Positions 12,023 through 22,199 are shown, counted from the first letter of the stretch. The stretch is 64,000 nucleotides of DNA from Procambarus clarkii (GCF_040958095.1 NC_091158.1:37890710-37954709), one strand, 5' to 3'. The notes: generated by a model from the sequence alone, not told the origin. A program made the numbers and translations.

Positions 12023-12023
<1 letters not shown>
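10180..12023 (-). mobile_element. 5'-truncated Penelope-like element (element A)
   Basis: A minus-strand retroelement with a reverse transcriptase followed by a GIY-YIG endonuclease domain, the order that defines endonuclease-bearing Penelope-like elements. Downstream of the ORF (10,525 to 10,180) lies a pLTR-like tail carrying the frame MNFGELIFELPPTVKR and a decayed hammerhead-like motif at 10,322-10,354. Both ends abut (TA)n tracts. The N-terminal half of the protein is missing, so it is truncated at its 5' end at about 12,023. Confidence 0.85.
10526..12022 (-). pseudogene. Penelope-like reverse transcriptase/GIY-YIG endonuclease, decayed
   Basis: Read 12,022 to 10,526. The frame enters at YGNVKTHKPGNPLRPIIS, then has SLDVETLFTNVP (RT motif A), MGSPLGVLFANFYMG (motif B region) and YCRYVDDIF (catalytic YVDD). 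The C-terminal part has NIVYALKCP and QYIGKTTTSLSRRL (the GIY and YIG halves), then an EH.....HN segment typical of the Penelope nuclease, ending near 10,526. Lesions are stop codons at 11,335-11,337, 10,948-10,950 and 10,637-10,639, and a one-base loss near 10,757. About 500 codons remain, while full-length proteins are usually longer. It cannot make an active enzyme. Family assignment is firm; the exact lineage is not determined. Confidence 0.9.

Positions 12024-12070
<47 letters not shown>
12024..12070. repeat. (TA)n microsatellite
   Basis: About 46 bp of TA dinucleotides directly at the 5' truncation point of Penelope-like element A. Confidence 0.95.
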
Positions 12071-12071
<1 letters not shown>

Positions 12072-12096
12072 CATCAATTGATGAGGAACATCAATA

Positions 12097-12811
12097 AGAT
12101 AACTATCCGAGTGCCGGCGGTGGGGTGGTTCATATAGCCTCGGCTATCACCTCATTATGTCCGGTCGTGATGGTCAAGTGGATTAAGGCGTCTTGTACAT
12201 ACCAGTTGCGTTGCTTCTGGGAGTATGGGTTCGAGTCACTTCTGGGGTGTGAGTTTTCAGTTGCATATGTCCTGGGGACCATTCAGGCTTGTTCGCATTT
12301 GTGTTCCTCACGTGTGCCCCAAAGAATGAGGTGATTTGGTAAAATGCTATGCCCAAGATAACTATCCGAGTGCCGGCGGTGGGGTGGTTCATATAGCCTC
12401 GGCTATCACCTCATTATGTCCGGTCGTGATGGTCAAGTGGATTAAGGCGTCTTGTACATACCAGTTGCGTTGCTTCTGGGAGTATGGGTTCGAGTCACTT
12501 CTGGGGTGTGAGTTTTCCGTTGCATATGTCCTGGGGACCATTCAGGCTTGTTCGCATTTGTGTTCCTCACGTGTGCCCCAAAGAATGAGGTGATTTGGTA
12601 AAATGCTATGCCCAAGATAACTATCCGAGTGCCGGCGGTGGGGTGGTTCATATAGCCTCGGCTATCACCTCATTATGTCCGGTCGTGATGGTCAAGTGGA
12701 TTAAGGCGTCTTGTACATACCAGTTGCATTGCTTCTGGGAGTATGGGTTCGAGTCACTTCTGGGGTGTGAGTTTTCAGTTGCATATGTCCTGGGGACCAT
12801 TCAGGCTTGTT

Positions 12812-12817
<6 letters not shown>
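12097..12817 (+). mobile_element. Tandem array of a 259-bp tRNA-like SINE, 2.8 copies
   Basis: Units start at 12,097, 12,356 and 12,615 with AGATAACTATCCGAG, an exact 259-bp period. Only scattered single-base differences are seen between units (for example TTTTCAG versus TTTTCCG, GTTGCG versus GTTGCA). The third unit is cut by a (TA)n tract. Each unit carries a tRNA-like block: GGTCGTGATGGTCAAGTGGATTAAGGC as A-box region (from 12,163 in unit 1) and GGTTCGAGTC as B-box (12,228-12,237). The wide A-B spacing resembles class II (Leu/Ser) tRNAs. The 69-codon open frames within are by-products. Confidence 0.85.

Positions 12818-12844
<27 letters not shown>
12814..12844. repeat. (TA)n microsatellite
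   Basis: About 30 bp of AT/TA dinucleotides truncating the third SINE unit. The ATCC-rich core of composite repeat copy B resumes immediately after. Confidence 0.9.
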
Positions 12845-12847
<3 letters not shown>

Positions 12848-13960
12848 TCTGTACATCTTTCAATCTACTCCACCAGGTACCAATCCATCCACTTATCCAT
12901 CTACTACTGCTATCAATCCATCCAGCAATCTTTCCATATATCAGTCCATAAATCTCGGTATATCTATCAATATATCCATTTATCTCGCCTAATTAATCAG
13001 CCTATCTGCCAAACTATTTATCAATCTATATTTTCAATTTTATATCCATCCATCTAATAAAGAATCTTTCCATTTATCCTTCCATCAACACATCTCGCCA
13101 TCCATTTAACCACCTATTTATTCACCTATCAATCTTTTAGTCTATCCACACGTCCATTAATTCATCTACACACTCATCTGTCTATTTATCTATACCCCTA
13201 TCTATCTATCAATCTGTCCCTTTATCCATCCGTCTATCCATTTAACTATATATCTATGTATCTATATAGATATGCATCTATCAATTCATCTACACATTTA
13301 TCCATTAATCTACACATAAAATCGTAAATTTTCCATCTATCCATTCACACTTTGAATGTCCATCTCTCTTTCCATCAATCCATTTTTCCATCAATGTAAT
13401 TTGTGTCCATCCATCAGTGTAGACATGTATCAATTTATCTATCCATCCAGTTTTGTTTCCATCTATTCACCTAGCATTCTAACTATCTATATCTCTGTCA
13501 ATCCATGCCTCTGTTAATTTTTATCTATATATCTTTCTATCCACTTATCCATATTGCTTGCAATCCAACTAGCTTTCTACCAATCTATTTATGCATCTAT
13601 CTGTCCATGCCCTCACTTATCGTTCTATTAATCTCTCCATCCAATATATATTTCCATCGATCTATTTGTCAATTTAACTATCTGCCTATCCATCCATTTA
13701 TCTATCTACTCATCTGTCTACCCATCTATCCATCCATCTATCAATCTATCCATCTACCTATCCATCAACCCATCCACCTAATTATCAATCCATCTATCTG
13801 CTGTCCTTCTCTCTCTATCTCTCTGTCTCTATCTTTAGCTGTGTCTGTCAGTCTCTCTGTTTCTGGGTCCCTATTTCTATCTTTCTCTCTTTATGTCTTT
13901 ATCTATATCTGTCTGTCTATCTGCTTGTATTTCTATCTGTCTGTCTGTGTCTCTCTCTCT
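12845..13960 (+). repeat. ATCC/ATCT-rich simple repeat core of copy B
   Basis: Degenerate (CATCTATC)/(CATCCATC) tetranucleotide-type sequence for about 950 bp, followed by TCTCTCTGTCTC-rich sequence. The long open frames rich in I, Y, S, H and P come from the repeat. Confidence 0.85.
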
Positions 13961-14403
13961 CTGATAAACAAAATAATTGTCTATGTGTGGTGGTCAGGAG
14001 TGCGAGGAGTTCAGTGGTGTGAACTACAAAAAGAATAGTTACCCCTTACTCTGATAAAGAACGGAGGAGAGGAGAAACCTTTGATGCACTGGAAAAATTA
14101 TTGACAACAAGAAATTTCTGTTAATTTTCCTAAGATCAGTGAAAAATGGCTCATATTACCTAAATGCTTTTCCATTAAGTTTTGATAATACATAGCTGTT
14201 TAGCTGTCCGACACGGCCAAAAATCGTCGTGGAAGAGTCTGAATGTGGCACTGGCACACTGTTTCTGTTTAAGTCTTGAGACCTCAACTAGCCTATGTTC
14301 ATCCCGTTCCCCAGACCATCCCCTCTGCCAAATTGCCTGAATCTAGCCCTAACCGGGTGGCCTCCAAATATTAACAGTCGAAGGTTTTCTGCTGTAGCAT
14401 GTA

Positions 14404-15880
14404 ATAGAGGGATAACCCGGCGTTGCCCGGGTCTGTCTGTGTGTGACTCTCATCTGTCAATCTCTATATCCCGCTATTTATCTCTATTTGTTTATCAATT
14501 CATCTATCAATCCATCCATTTGTCTCTGTCTAGCTATCCATCTTTCTCTACATTTATATGTTTGTCAATCTATCCACCAATCTTACCAACTATCAATCCA
14601 TCTATATACTTAAAAATCAACCCATTCATTTATCGATCATCTCCCCATCTTACCATCCATGAAATCATCTTGTTATCGATGTATGAATCCGTCTATTTAT
14701 CTGTCCATCAATCTATCCATCCTTCCATCCATTCATCTATTCACGTATCTATCCATTTATCTATATGTCTATCTATCAATCCCTCATTAAATCTTTTTGT
14801 CCATCAATCCATATATATCAAAATATATCTTTAAATCCATCCTTTTTGCAGCCATCTATCATTCAATCTATACATCCATCTAGCTTTCTATATATCTATC
14901 CATCTAGCTTTCTATCCACCTATCTAATAATCTATTTATCCATATATTTATATATCTAGTCATCTATCTAAATATGCACCTAATCATCTTCCTTCCCATC
15001 CAACTGCTTTACAAACTTATTTCTTATATAAAATAAGTAAGTATATAATAAGTATAAAAATATTTCTAAAAATAACTTATTTTTTCCAACTTATCTATCT
15101 GTTCATCTATCTTTTCGTCTATCCATCCATCTACCTATCTATGCATTTATCCCATCATCCATCTACTTATCTCTCTATCCATTTATCTATCAATGCATTT
15201 ATTCATCCTCTTATCCATTTACCCATCCACCTATATCCGTCCATCTCTCTATTGTCTATATCTCTGTTTCTGACTTTGTTTCTGCCCCTCTCTTTTTTTT
15301 TCTGTGTCATAGACAGAGGACAGGCAGAGAGAGTCTGTTTCTGCCTGTCTATCTCTAGCTGTGAGTCAGAGTTTCTGTTTGTCTCTGTTTTTTATCTTTC
15401 TTTCTCTGTCTGTCTATCTCTTTCTCCTATAAAAAGTGTAATTGTCTTTGAGTGGGTGGTCAGCAGTAAGAGGAGCGCTGTTGTGAAATACTAAAAAACT
15501 AATAGATCCCCCTTAGTCTGTTAGAAAGCCGTTGCTCGAAACCTTTGATATTGTGTAAAGATCGTCTGTTTTATGGGAGTTCGGGAAAATTCTTGACCGC
15601 AAAAAGTTTCAGTTAATTTTCCTGAGATCAGTGAAGAATGCTGTATATTACCATATGAAAATAATTATTAGAAAAATTAGTTTTGAAAATATTTAGCTGC
15701 ATAATTAGCTGACAGTGCCAAAAATCATCATGGGGGTGTGAATGGGGCACTGGCACGTTATTTCCTTTTAAATTTTGGTGACACCGACCAGCCTATGTTC
15801 ATCCCGTTCCCCAGACCATTCCCTCTTACAATTTGGGTAAGGCTAGCCCCATCTGTGTGATCTCTGACTTTCAACAGACT
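14404..15880 (+). mobile_element. Composite ATCC-core repeat, copy C (most complete)
   Basis: Head ATAACCCGGCGTTGCCCGGG at about 14,411-14,430, then CTGTCTGTGTG. The ATCC-type core runs at 14,450-15,240 with an AT-rich interruption at about 15,008-15,095. A TCTCTGTTTCTG transition runs to about 15,430. The 3' module spans 15,430-15,880, with AATTGTCTTTGAGTGGGTGG, GAAACCTTTGATATTG, ATCGTCTGTTTTATGG, CAGTTAATTTTCCTGAG, TGTTCATCCCGTTCCCCAG and a closing TTTCAACAG. This copy defines the unit best: short CG-palindromic head, expandable simple-repeat core, about 450-bp unique tail. It has no coding capacity. Confidence 0.65.
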
Positions 15881-16016
15881 AGCAGACATTATCTCTAATG
15901 GTACTAATTGTAAAATATAAATATTGAATTTTGTCACATGATACGTGCAGTGTTCTATGTTGCATTGCTATATAATTTTGGAATGCATATGTGTAACTTT
16001 TACCATTACGTCTTAC

Positions 16017-16115
16017 CAGTAACGTCTTTAGCGTTGACGTCTGCTCCAGCGTCGAGGAGGACTTTCACAGTGCTGTCGTGACCACGTGCGACTGCCCAGT
16101 GAAGGTCTGTCCAGC
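16017..16115 (-). CDS. Single exon encoding one ankyrin repeat (partial gene)
   Basis: On the minus strand an exon of exactly 99 bases runs from an acceptor (GTCTCTGTTGACAG then GCTGG, AG at 16,117-16,116) to a donor (GTTACTG then GTAAGA, GT at 16,016-16,015). With the first G supplied by the preceding exon it reads GWTDLHWAVARGHDS, then TVKVLLDAGADVNAKDVTG. That is a textbook ankyrin repeat: the T-LH turn, the A-GH helix, LL-AGADVN and the -AKD- hairpin. Both introns are phase 1, so the exon is one symmetric repeat module and neighbouring exons should encode more repeats. No other exon of this gene was found in the window. It may be a host ankyrin-repeat protein or a surviving fragment. Confidence 0.75.
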
Positions 16116-16356
16116 CTGTCAACAGAGACTACAATTGGTATTATACATAAACCATCACTATTCCAATACTTTCTGTAAATTATTCAAATAAGCTGTTCTA
16201 GTTTTTTTTTTTATATACTAGTAACGTGTTCCGACTCTAAATATTTTGTAAAACTGTTTTCACCCTAAATTTAAAAGAGGAAGATAGTGATAATTTTTTT
16301 AAGAATAGACCATTAAAATATCCGACATCCAACCAGTTCTTATTTGACAATTTATT
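16116..16356. other. Intron-like AT-rich DNA beside the ankyrin exon
   Basis: No open frame. It holds a T run at about 16,203-16,212 and leads to the first copy of the 109-bp flanking repeat. Confidence 0.4.
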
Positions 16357-16465
16357 ACTTGTGACGAGAGCGACAGTGGTGCTATTGTCATGCCCGAAAC
16401 ACCGAGTGTATTAGTGGCTTGAGGCATAGTATATACTTGTCATACCTAGAGATCCAACATTCTTC
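16357..16465 (+). repeat. 109-bp direct repeat, left copy (target-site duplication)
   Basis: Starts ACTTGTGACGAGAGCGAC and ends ATCCAACATTCTTC. It matches 18,507-18,615 at 107 of 109 positions. The left copy stops exactly where the retroelement begins (GGTTGTTGCC) and the right copy starts exactly after the poly(A) run, as expected for a long target-site duplication. Confidence 0.85.
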
Positions 16466-18506
16466 GGTTGTTGCCTGCCTGGCTGCGTGCTGACGTGGCA
16501 GTTCTGACATGGGGGGCCTTCCAATTCCTCCTGTTCTACGTGTGAATTCCGTGGGACTGGAGTTCTCGTGTAAGGCTGGTTATCCAGCCGTTGAGTTGGT
16601 GATATGCGACATGCTTCGTGTCCCACTGGAGGCTGTCTACGGACTTGAGCTTGTTACGGCCCACCGGGTGATTGTCAAGTTCGTGAGGGAGGAGTATCGG
16701 GACTTCCTCCGTTGGTACGAAGGGCGTTCGTTGCAGTTGCCGGATGGCGCCGGCTCTGTTGCGGTCTCGGACCTCATTGGTGCCCTGACTTATGTCATTG
16801 CACATGGTGCGCCCTTGGAGTTCCCTGAAGACCTTCTCCGGCGCTTCTTCGGGAGGTATGGTGCCGTCATCAGTGTGCGGGTGAACTCGATACTCGCTTA
16901 GGTATGCGCCTGCGGTCGGATATCCCATCTTCTGTCCGGCTGCTGGGTTACTACGTTCGGGTGTATTATGCCCGGCAGCCCCGTACCTGTTTCCGGTGTG
17001 GCCAGTTAGGGCATCAGGCTGCCGGGTGCTCTGAGGCCCCTGCTGCACCTGTTAACTTGTTCCGAGAAGAGGATTTCCCGCCGCTCCCTCAGGGCGTGGA
17101 TTCCGGAGATGAAGAGGGGCAGGTCCCGTTCGCTGCTGATGCGGCACCCCCTGCGTCACCCGACGTGCCCTTGGTGGTTGTTGTCCCCCCCTCCGGGTGT
17201 TCCGGTGGCTCCTGTCGCTGTGCCAGTTGCTCCCGAGGGTCTTCCAGATGGTCTCTGCGAGTCGTCTACATCTTCCTCGTCTCCTGCTGCTGCGACTGGC
17301 CCTGAGCCCTCGCCAGGTGTTACAGCTGTGCTGGGTGCTGGGGGTGCTGCGGAGCATCCTGTAGTGTGCGGCCCGGTTCCCCATGTGGTTGAGGCTGCTG
17401 CCGTACTGTGACGGGCGTCGGTTCGCACGGTTTGGGAGGCCCGTAGTTCTGGGTCCGCTTCCGGCAGTGAGGATGTGCGGCCGGTGCACAAGCGTTCTTC
17501 AACTGCTTCGGCTGATGTGGAGGACTTCGGCGCAGGTGGAGCTTCGGGCGATGATGTGGCGGTTCCGGGTGCTTCGCGTTCTACGTCGCTGGTGGTTGCT
17601 GACGTCCATGTGGTTGCTGACGTCCATGTGTCTGCTGTTGACAATGGTTGTACGTATGATTTACCTCCTGTTCTTTCTCCTGCAGAAGGTTCTCCGCAGT
17701 AGGGGGTGGTCGCTCCTACAGACCTGGATGGTGAGAGTTCTGGTGCGAGCCGAGGCCTCAAGCTGGTACTGAAGAAGGATGCTAAGCATGGGGGGTCCAT
17801 GCAGGTGCAATGTCCGGTGGTTGACACGGGGCCCTGTGAGGCAGCCGAGGAGGCTCCAAGTGCGCTGCCCATTGCCCGGCCTCGTGGGAAGGTGCCCCTC
17901 CCTCTCGTCTTGGCCTCCGGCGTGGCGCATGATGCTCAGCATCCTTTGCGGTTTGACATTGTTGACCGCGTGCATCCTGTTCCGTGGTGCCCTTCTTCCA
18001 TCTGGGTACAGCGGGCTCAGTGTTTTGTTGTTGGTGTGCCCGAGTTGATGCCTGATCCTCGTACTGTTATTAATGAACCTGTTCCGGATGACGTCATGTT
18101 ACTGTGGGAGGTGTATTGTGTTCGATTCCCGGCGGCGGAGTGGCCGGATAAGTATGAGCACTGTGAGTAGTCTGTGTGCTTGCTGTGACCTGTGGTTTAT
18201 TGCAATGTGTTGTACCTATTGTGCGCCCTTCAGGCCGGTGTTGTGTTTTTCATGACCGTTGTTTTGTTGTATTTATTATACTTCCGTTACCCTTCTGTCT
18301 GGTGTTGTTGTGTTTCATTGTGTTTATGCTCATTGTTGTGTTTTTGTTGTCAGCCCTTCAGGCCGGTATTTAGTGTATTTGTGTTACTTTGTATCAATTT
18401 GCTTTGTGCTTCTGTATTTTTGTTGTTGTCTGATATTTTGTTATTGGTTTATTATTTTATTGTATTTATTGTATTGTATTCGCATGTAAAAAAAAAAAAA
18501 AAAAAA
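16466..18506 (+). mobile_element. ORF1-only non-LTR retroelement with poly(A) tail (HAL1-like)
   Basis: About 2.04 kb between the two 109-bp direct repeats: a 43-bp leader, one gag-like ORF (16,509-18,170), an about 315-bp T-rich 3' UTR with GCCCTTCAGGCCGGT present twice (about 18,222 and 18,353), and a terminal A run (18,488-18,507). There is no endonuclease or reverse transcriptase, and no room for one. It is thus a non-autonomous element retaining ORF1 only, comparable in layout to mammalian HAL1, presumably moved by a partner LINE. Its GC-rich coding part contrasts sharply with the AT-rich flanks. Confidence 0.75.
16509..18170 (+). pseudogene. Gag-like ORF1 with CCHC zinc knuckle, broken
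   Basis: The frame starts MGGLPIPPVLRVNS and holds an N-terminal region ending in an RRM-like stretch (EFPEDLLRRFFGRYGAV). A retroelement zinc knuckle C-x2-C-x4-H-x4-C (CFRCGQLGHQAAGC, 16,988-17,029) follows, then EEDFPPLP and a long Pro/Ala/Ser/Val-rich acidic linker. The C-terminal part ends at TAG after WPDKYEHCE. The knuckle is one frame off the start and the tail. Two compensating indels are inferred, near 16,895 and in the C run near 17,187. In-frame stops lie at 17,409-17,411 and 17,700-17,702. The protein would bind nucleic acid as a retroelement RNP component. ORF1 of an I/Jockey/R1-type LINE is the closest guess. Confidence 0.75.
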
Positions 18507-18507
18507 A
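18488..18507 (+). other. Poly(A) tail of the ORF1-only element
   Basis: An uninterrupted run of about 20 A residues between the T-rich 3' UTR and the second 109-bp repeat marks the 3' end of an integrated cDNA. Confidence 0.9.
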
Positions 18508-18615
18508 CTTGTGACGAGAGCGACAGTGGTGCTATTGTCATGCCCGAAACACTGAGTGTATTAGTGGCTTGAGGCATAGTATATACTTGTCCTACCTAGA
18601 GATCCAACATTCTTC
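18507..18615 (+). repeat. 109-bp direct repeat, right copy (target-site duplication)
   Basis: Matches 16,357-16,465 with two substitutions (ACCGAG/ACTGAG and TCATACC/TCCTACC). Sequence outside the two copies differs, which argues against an older tandem repeat. Confidence 0.85.
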
Positions 18616-18682
18616 TCGTATACTATTTTGTATGTATGTGCTTTTCCCCTAATAAATATTGTTATTAGTATTTTAAATATTA

Positions 18683-18743
18683 ACATTATTATTATTATTA
18701 TTATTATTTTAAATATTAGCATTATTATTATTATTATTATATA
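18683..18743. repeat. (ATT)n microsatellite
   Basis: Two ATT trinucleotide tracts separated by TTTAAATATTAGC, the second being a near copy of the first with its TTTAAATATTA flank. Confidence 0.9.
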
Positions 18744-20600
18744 CATAAGAAGAGCATTATGCAGGACGTAGCAAGAGCTGACCAACCAACAATAGCTGAC
18801 TTTACAAGGGTGAACCGATAGCTCCAGTCTTGCCATCGTCAGTAAACCAATATAACCTTTATAAGCATCGTACACCATAAACCTTGGCAATAAAATGCTG
18901 GCAATACTAGCTCGAGGCAAGATAAACATTGTTGCCATCACCATACAACCAATATAACCATAACTGGTATGTAACTGATGATATTTGAGAATGGCTGATG
19001 GAGGAATGAGGAACATTGTTGTAGTCATCAGTTAACAATGACCTTCACAAATACTCTGGACACCACCATTCGTTATCTTACCATGCAAGCTTAAGGCATG
19101 AACAACACAAGGTTACGCCTGACAAATATTATTATGATTTATGGTATCTTGCTTCACTAGTTAGCATCTAACCATACTGACTTGAGAAAAGAGCAACATT
19201 TTGTTATCATTGTCAGATTAACAAGATGATCACTGCGGATATCCTTCATCAACCAAATTGATATATTATCACACAAGTCTCTTTCAACTTATGGGGGTCC
19301 AGACACCTTTGTCTCCACCGGTCCCCCTCCCCAGAAAATAATAAAAAGAAACACAAAAGCAATACCCCCAACTGACACCTCTGTGATGCCAATGGCACAA
19401 TAATAAGTCACCTAACCACGTTTAATGTTTTGTAGGATGGGGCCATGTTGAATTAACATCAACAAGAACCTGTTGGCATATACCACACCTACTGCATAAC
19501 CCGTAAGGTAGTCCTCTCTCAGTTATATTCTCTCAGGTGACCCACCACCCACTCTCAATTTATTATTTCCCAACTCGACTTTATGTTAAAATTAATGTAA
19601 CTAGCCAGAAATCTGAATTTTCTCTCAAGAATTATCAGATCCGCAGAGGCAAGGAGTGAATCATCTTAATCTAAAAGAACTGTAACATCTAATATTCATA
19701 AATATAATAAAACGAAATGTGGATGGTACATCAATGTTACCCTTCGACTCTCTACCTGAATCTTATCACCAGAATAGTGGTAAATGAACTAATTTATATA
19801 AACATCTTCCCTGCAATTAGAGCAGCTCTCACTGAAAATATCCATTACCAATATGTCTTCAGAGTTAACTCAGGGCTGCAGCTTCCACTCCCTAAATATA
19901 GTGATCATGGATGGATAAGTTAATAAGTTCAAGTACGTATATATTCAGTAGCTACAAGAACAAAATGTATTGTTAATACATACATAATAACAATGTTCTC
20001 GGTATTTCTACACTCTTGGAAGGTGGTTATCCTTAAAGACATTCAATATAAGAGTTCACAAGATTACAACAGTACACCGAAATATAATACTAATAATGAT
20101 GACCATCAACACGTCACTCTGCCTCTACCACATCTTCCGACTATCCTCAACCAACACTTCTGGCACTTTGCCTAACAGTCACAATGGCCTTAACTGGGTG
20201 TCCGACTGCAGCTTGATATTGATGCCTAAAAGAATACACCAAAGACTGTCACCTTCAATCATTCCATGGGACATACACGCTCTCACATGCACTACATGTC
20301 ATAAATAAATGAGTCACGGCAGTCCAGTTTGATTTTATCCACCACTGAAATGGATATGGCTCCCTGGTGGTCCTTAATTAAGGTGTGTGGTATATTTCCT
20401 TGCTCGTTGTCTTGCACTTTTGCCTCTCAGTAGGTGTACAGAGTTCTGCAGTCATCCAAAACCTGAATAATACTTTCCTAACAAGAAATGTAAACACAAA
20501 AACATATATGAATTAGTGTTGCCTGGAAACCCTCCTCAGATATTCTAGTTGGTGGTATCTGCCACCTCCCCACTGAGCTTATGAATCAACCTTTCCACAG
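18744..20600. other. AT-rich DNA without a recognised gene
   Basis: Only short open frames (under 80 codons) without domain or splice support. A long intron or intergenic space would look the same. Nothing repetitive was recognised. Confidence 0.45.
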
Positions 20601-20846
20601 ACCAAGTCCATTCCATCCAGTGGTAGACCCCAAAGATGCATTCGTCAATTTTAACATGCTGTTCATTCAAAATAGGAATTTTCTCAAATATAAACTATTA
20701 TTGTTATATGTTAGCATACTGTGGAAATTTAGGTATTAGTTAGGTTAAGATTCATTTTTAGGTTCTGTTGGCGATTATTTGTATTTGTAGTATATGGGTG
20801 AAGCATTTACAGCATTTTAGTTCGAACAAAATTCATTGTTGATGAG
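20601..20846 (+). repeat. Diverged duplication, left copy
   Basis: The block holding CATCCAG(T/C)GGT, ACATGCTGTTCATTCAAAA, TTCTCAAATATAAA, TTAGGTTCTGTTGGCGATTA, GGGTGAAGCATTTA and GGTTCGAACAAAATTC-type motifs recurs about 355 bp downstream with numerous substitutions and small indels. Confidence 0.75.
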
Positions 20847-20952
20847 GACGTACTGCATATATTACTGGCCTCTCACTGGGAGAGATCAGTTATAGCCCCA
20901 CTCCTGTGCCAGGTGAGTACGACAGGCTCACTATAGCCCACAACCCCTCCTC

Positions 20953-21194
20953 AACTCAAGTCCAACACATCCAGCGGTCGACCCCACAAGCGCATTCAAT
21001 AATTTTTACATGCTGTTCATTCAAAACGGGAATCTTCTCAAATATAAATTAACATTATAGTATATTAGCATATTGTGCATATATAGGCATAGGTTAGGTT
21101 AGGTGCTTAGGTTCTGTTGGCGATTATTTGTATTTGTACAACGTGGGTGAAGCATTTAGAGCGTTGTGGTTCGAACAAAATTCGTCAGTGAAGC
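20953..21194 (+). repeat. Diverged duplication, right copy
   Basis: Second copy of the preceding block. It has an added GGTTAGGTTAGG and continues into a CGGGCTGTAGCCCG palindrome at about 21,312-21,325. The two copies are separated by about 106 bp. Probably pieces of an interspersed repeat; the family is unknown to me. Confidence 0.7.
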
Positions 21195-22139
21195 ACTTGT
21201 TCCGGAAGTGTTCGAACGTCAGCAGTTGTTAATCGTGTGTAAACCGTTTTTCATTCATAAACATGGGGCTTGGCTGGTGCATGGAATCACTTTTGGATCT
21301 TTGTTTGGAGGACGGGCTGTAGCCCGTGCTTTTTGGAACTTTTTGTTTTGAGTAGCTGAATGTAAAACAACTTGGGAGAGATGCAGTTTCAAGCGAACAG
21401 GCGAGCCTTACAGAGTGGGAGGAGCCTTATTTCATTGGTACTGAGGGCCATTGTGATTATACCAGTTGAACTGCTAAGTCTTTAGCTCTCGCTTATGGCA
21501 CATGTCAACAGGTACCATGCTTGACAAGATTATAGTGCAGTTCCAAGGACCCAGACCATTACCTGGACGGAGATATTTCATATTCTTGGTAGCATCACTG
21601 GTGTTGCACCGATTGACATAAAAGAAAATGGCAATAGAGCCCTGCCCCTTATACTCTAGTAATAATGCTCTTCAGAGGCACTCTCTTCCCCCTTCACGAT
21701 ACCTGGTAGTGATGGCTGTTTTTGGTCGGTGTATAAGCATCTGGATTACCGATCAACTTATAGTCGACATCATCGAGAGCATCAGCACACAAAACTGCAC
21801 TAACTGGGGTTGTAAGGAAAAATAACTGAGAATGAAGCTAGCGATCAACAGTGAAACTCACCTTCAATTCTGCTGATGAAGACACCTGATTCATACTCTT
21901 TGGTATATTCACACCACTAAGGAGAGTAACGAAGGAGAGAGGTTCATCTACTTCGACAAGGCTGCAAATGTTACCAGTATACCTGGAAGTGTACACTGCT
22001 TGCAGAGAAGTGTAGCGTCTTCTCCCTCGACCATCACTACGGGGACTGAAATGCACTCCACAAACGATGCATATCTCCGCTGGAACACATCATCATTTCT
22101 CCTGACTGTCTAATCAGACAGGAAGATCAGGGTCCTAGG
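21195..22139. other. No confirmed gene; weak exon-like segments on minus strand
   Basis: On the minus strand a frame from about 22,056 ends in SSAELK at an AAG-GTGAGT donor-like site (about 21,863). A T-rich acceptor-like TTATTTTTCCTTACAACCCCAG follows 60 bases on, then an open stretch reading ALDDVDYKLIGNPDAY that stops at a CAG-GTATCG donor-like site (about 21,709). The two frames do not join cleanly, and a plus-strand frame is also open, so I do not call a gene. Confidence 0.2.
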
Positions 22140-22166
22140 GAAACCTCGACAATCCGTTGAGGTTTC
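22140..22166. other. 11-bp-arm hairpin
   Basis: GAAACCTCGAC and GTTGAGGTTTC pair with one mismatch around AATCC. A smaller CTGTCT/AGACAG hairpin lies about 25 bp upstream. Confidence 0.6.
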
Positions 22167-22199
22167 ATATTCCCGGTAATGGAAACCCTAAAGTTTAAG

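Noticed and set aside
12163..12250. Class II tRNA gene cluster
   Set aside because: The tRNA-like block is part of a repeated 259-bp unit with poor stem pairing; a SINE is the better explanation.
16466..18506. LTR retrotransposon with the 109-bp repeats as LTRs
   Set aside because: The element ends in poly(A), and the repeats lie outside it with no TG...CA ends, primer site or polypurine tract.
21088..21108. Arthropod telomere repeat (TTAGG)n
   Set aside because: Only two adjacent GGTTA units in unique-looking DNA.
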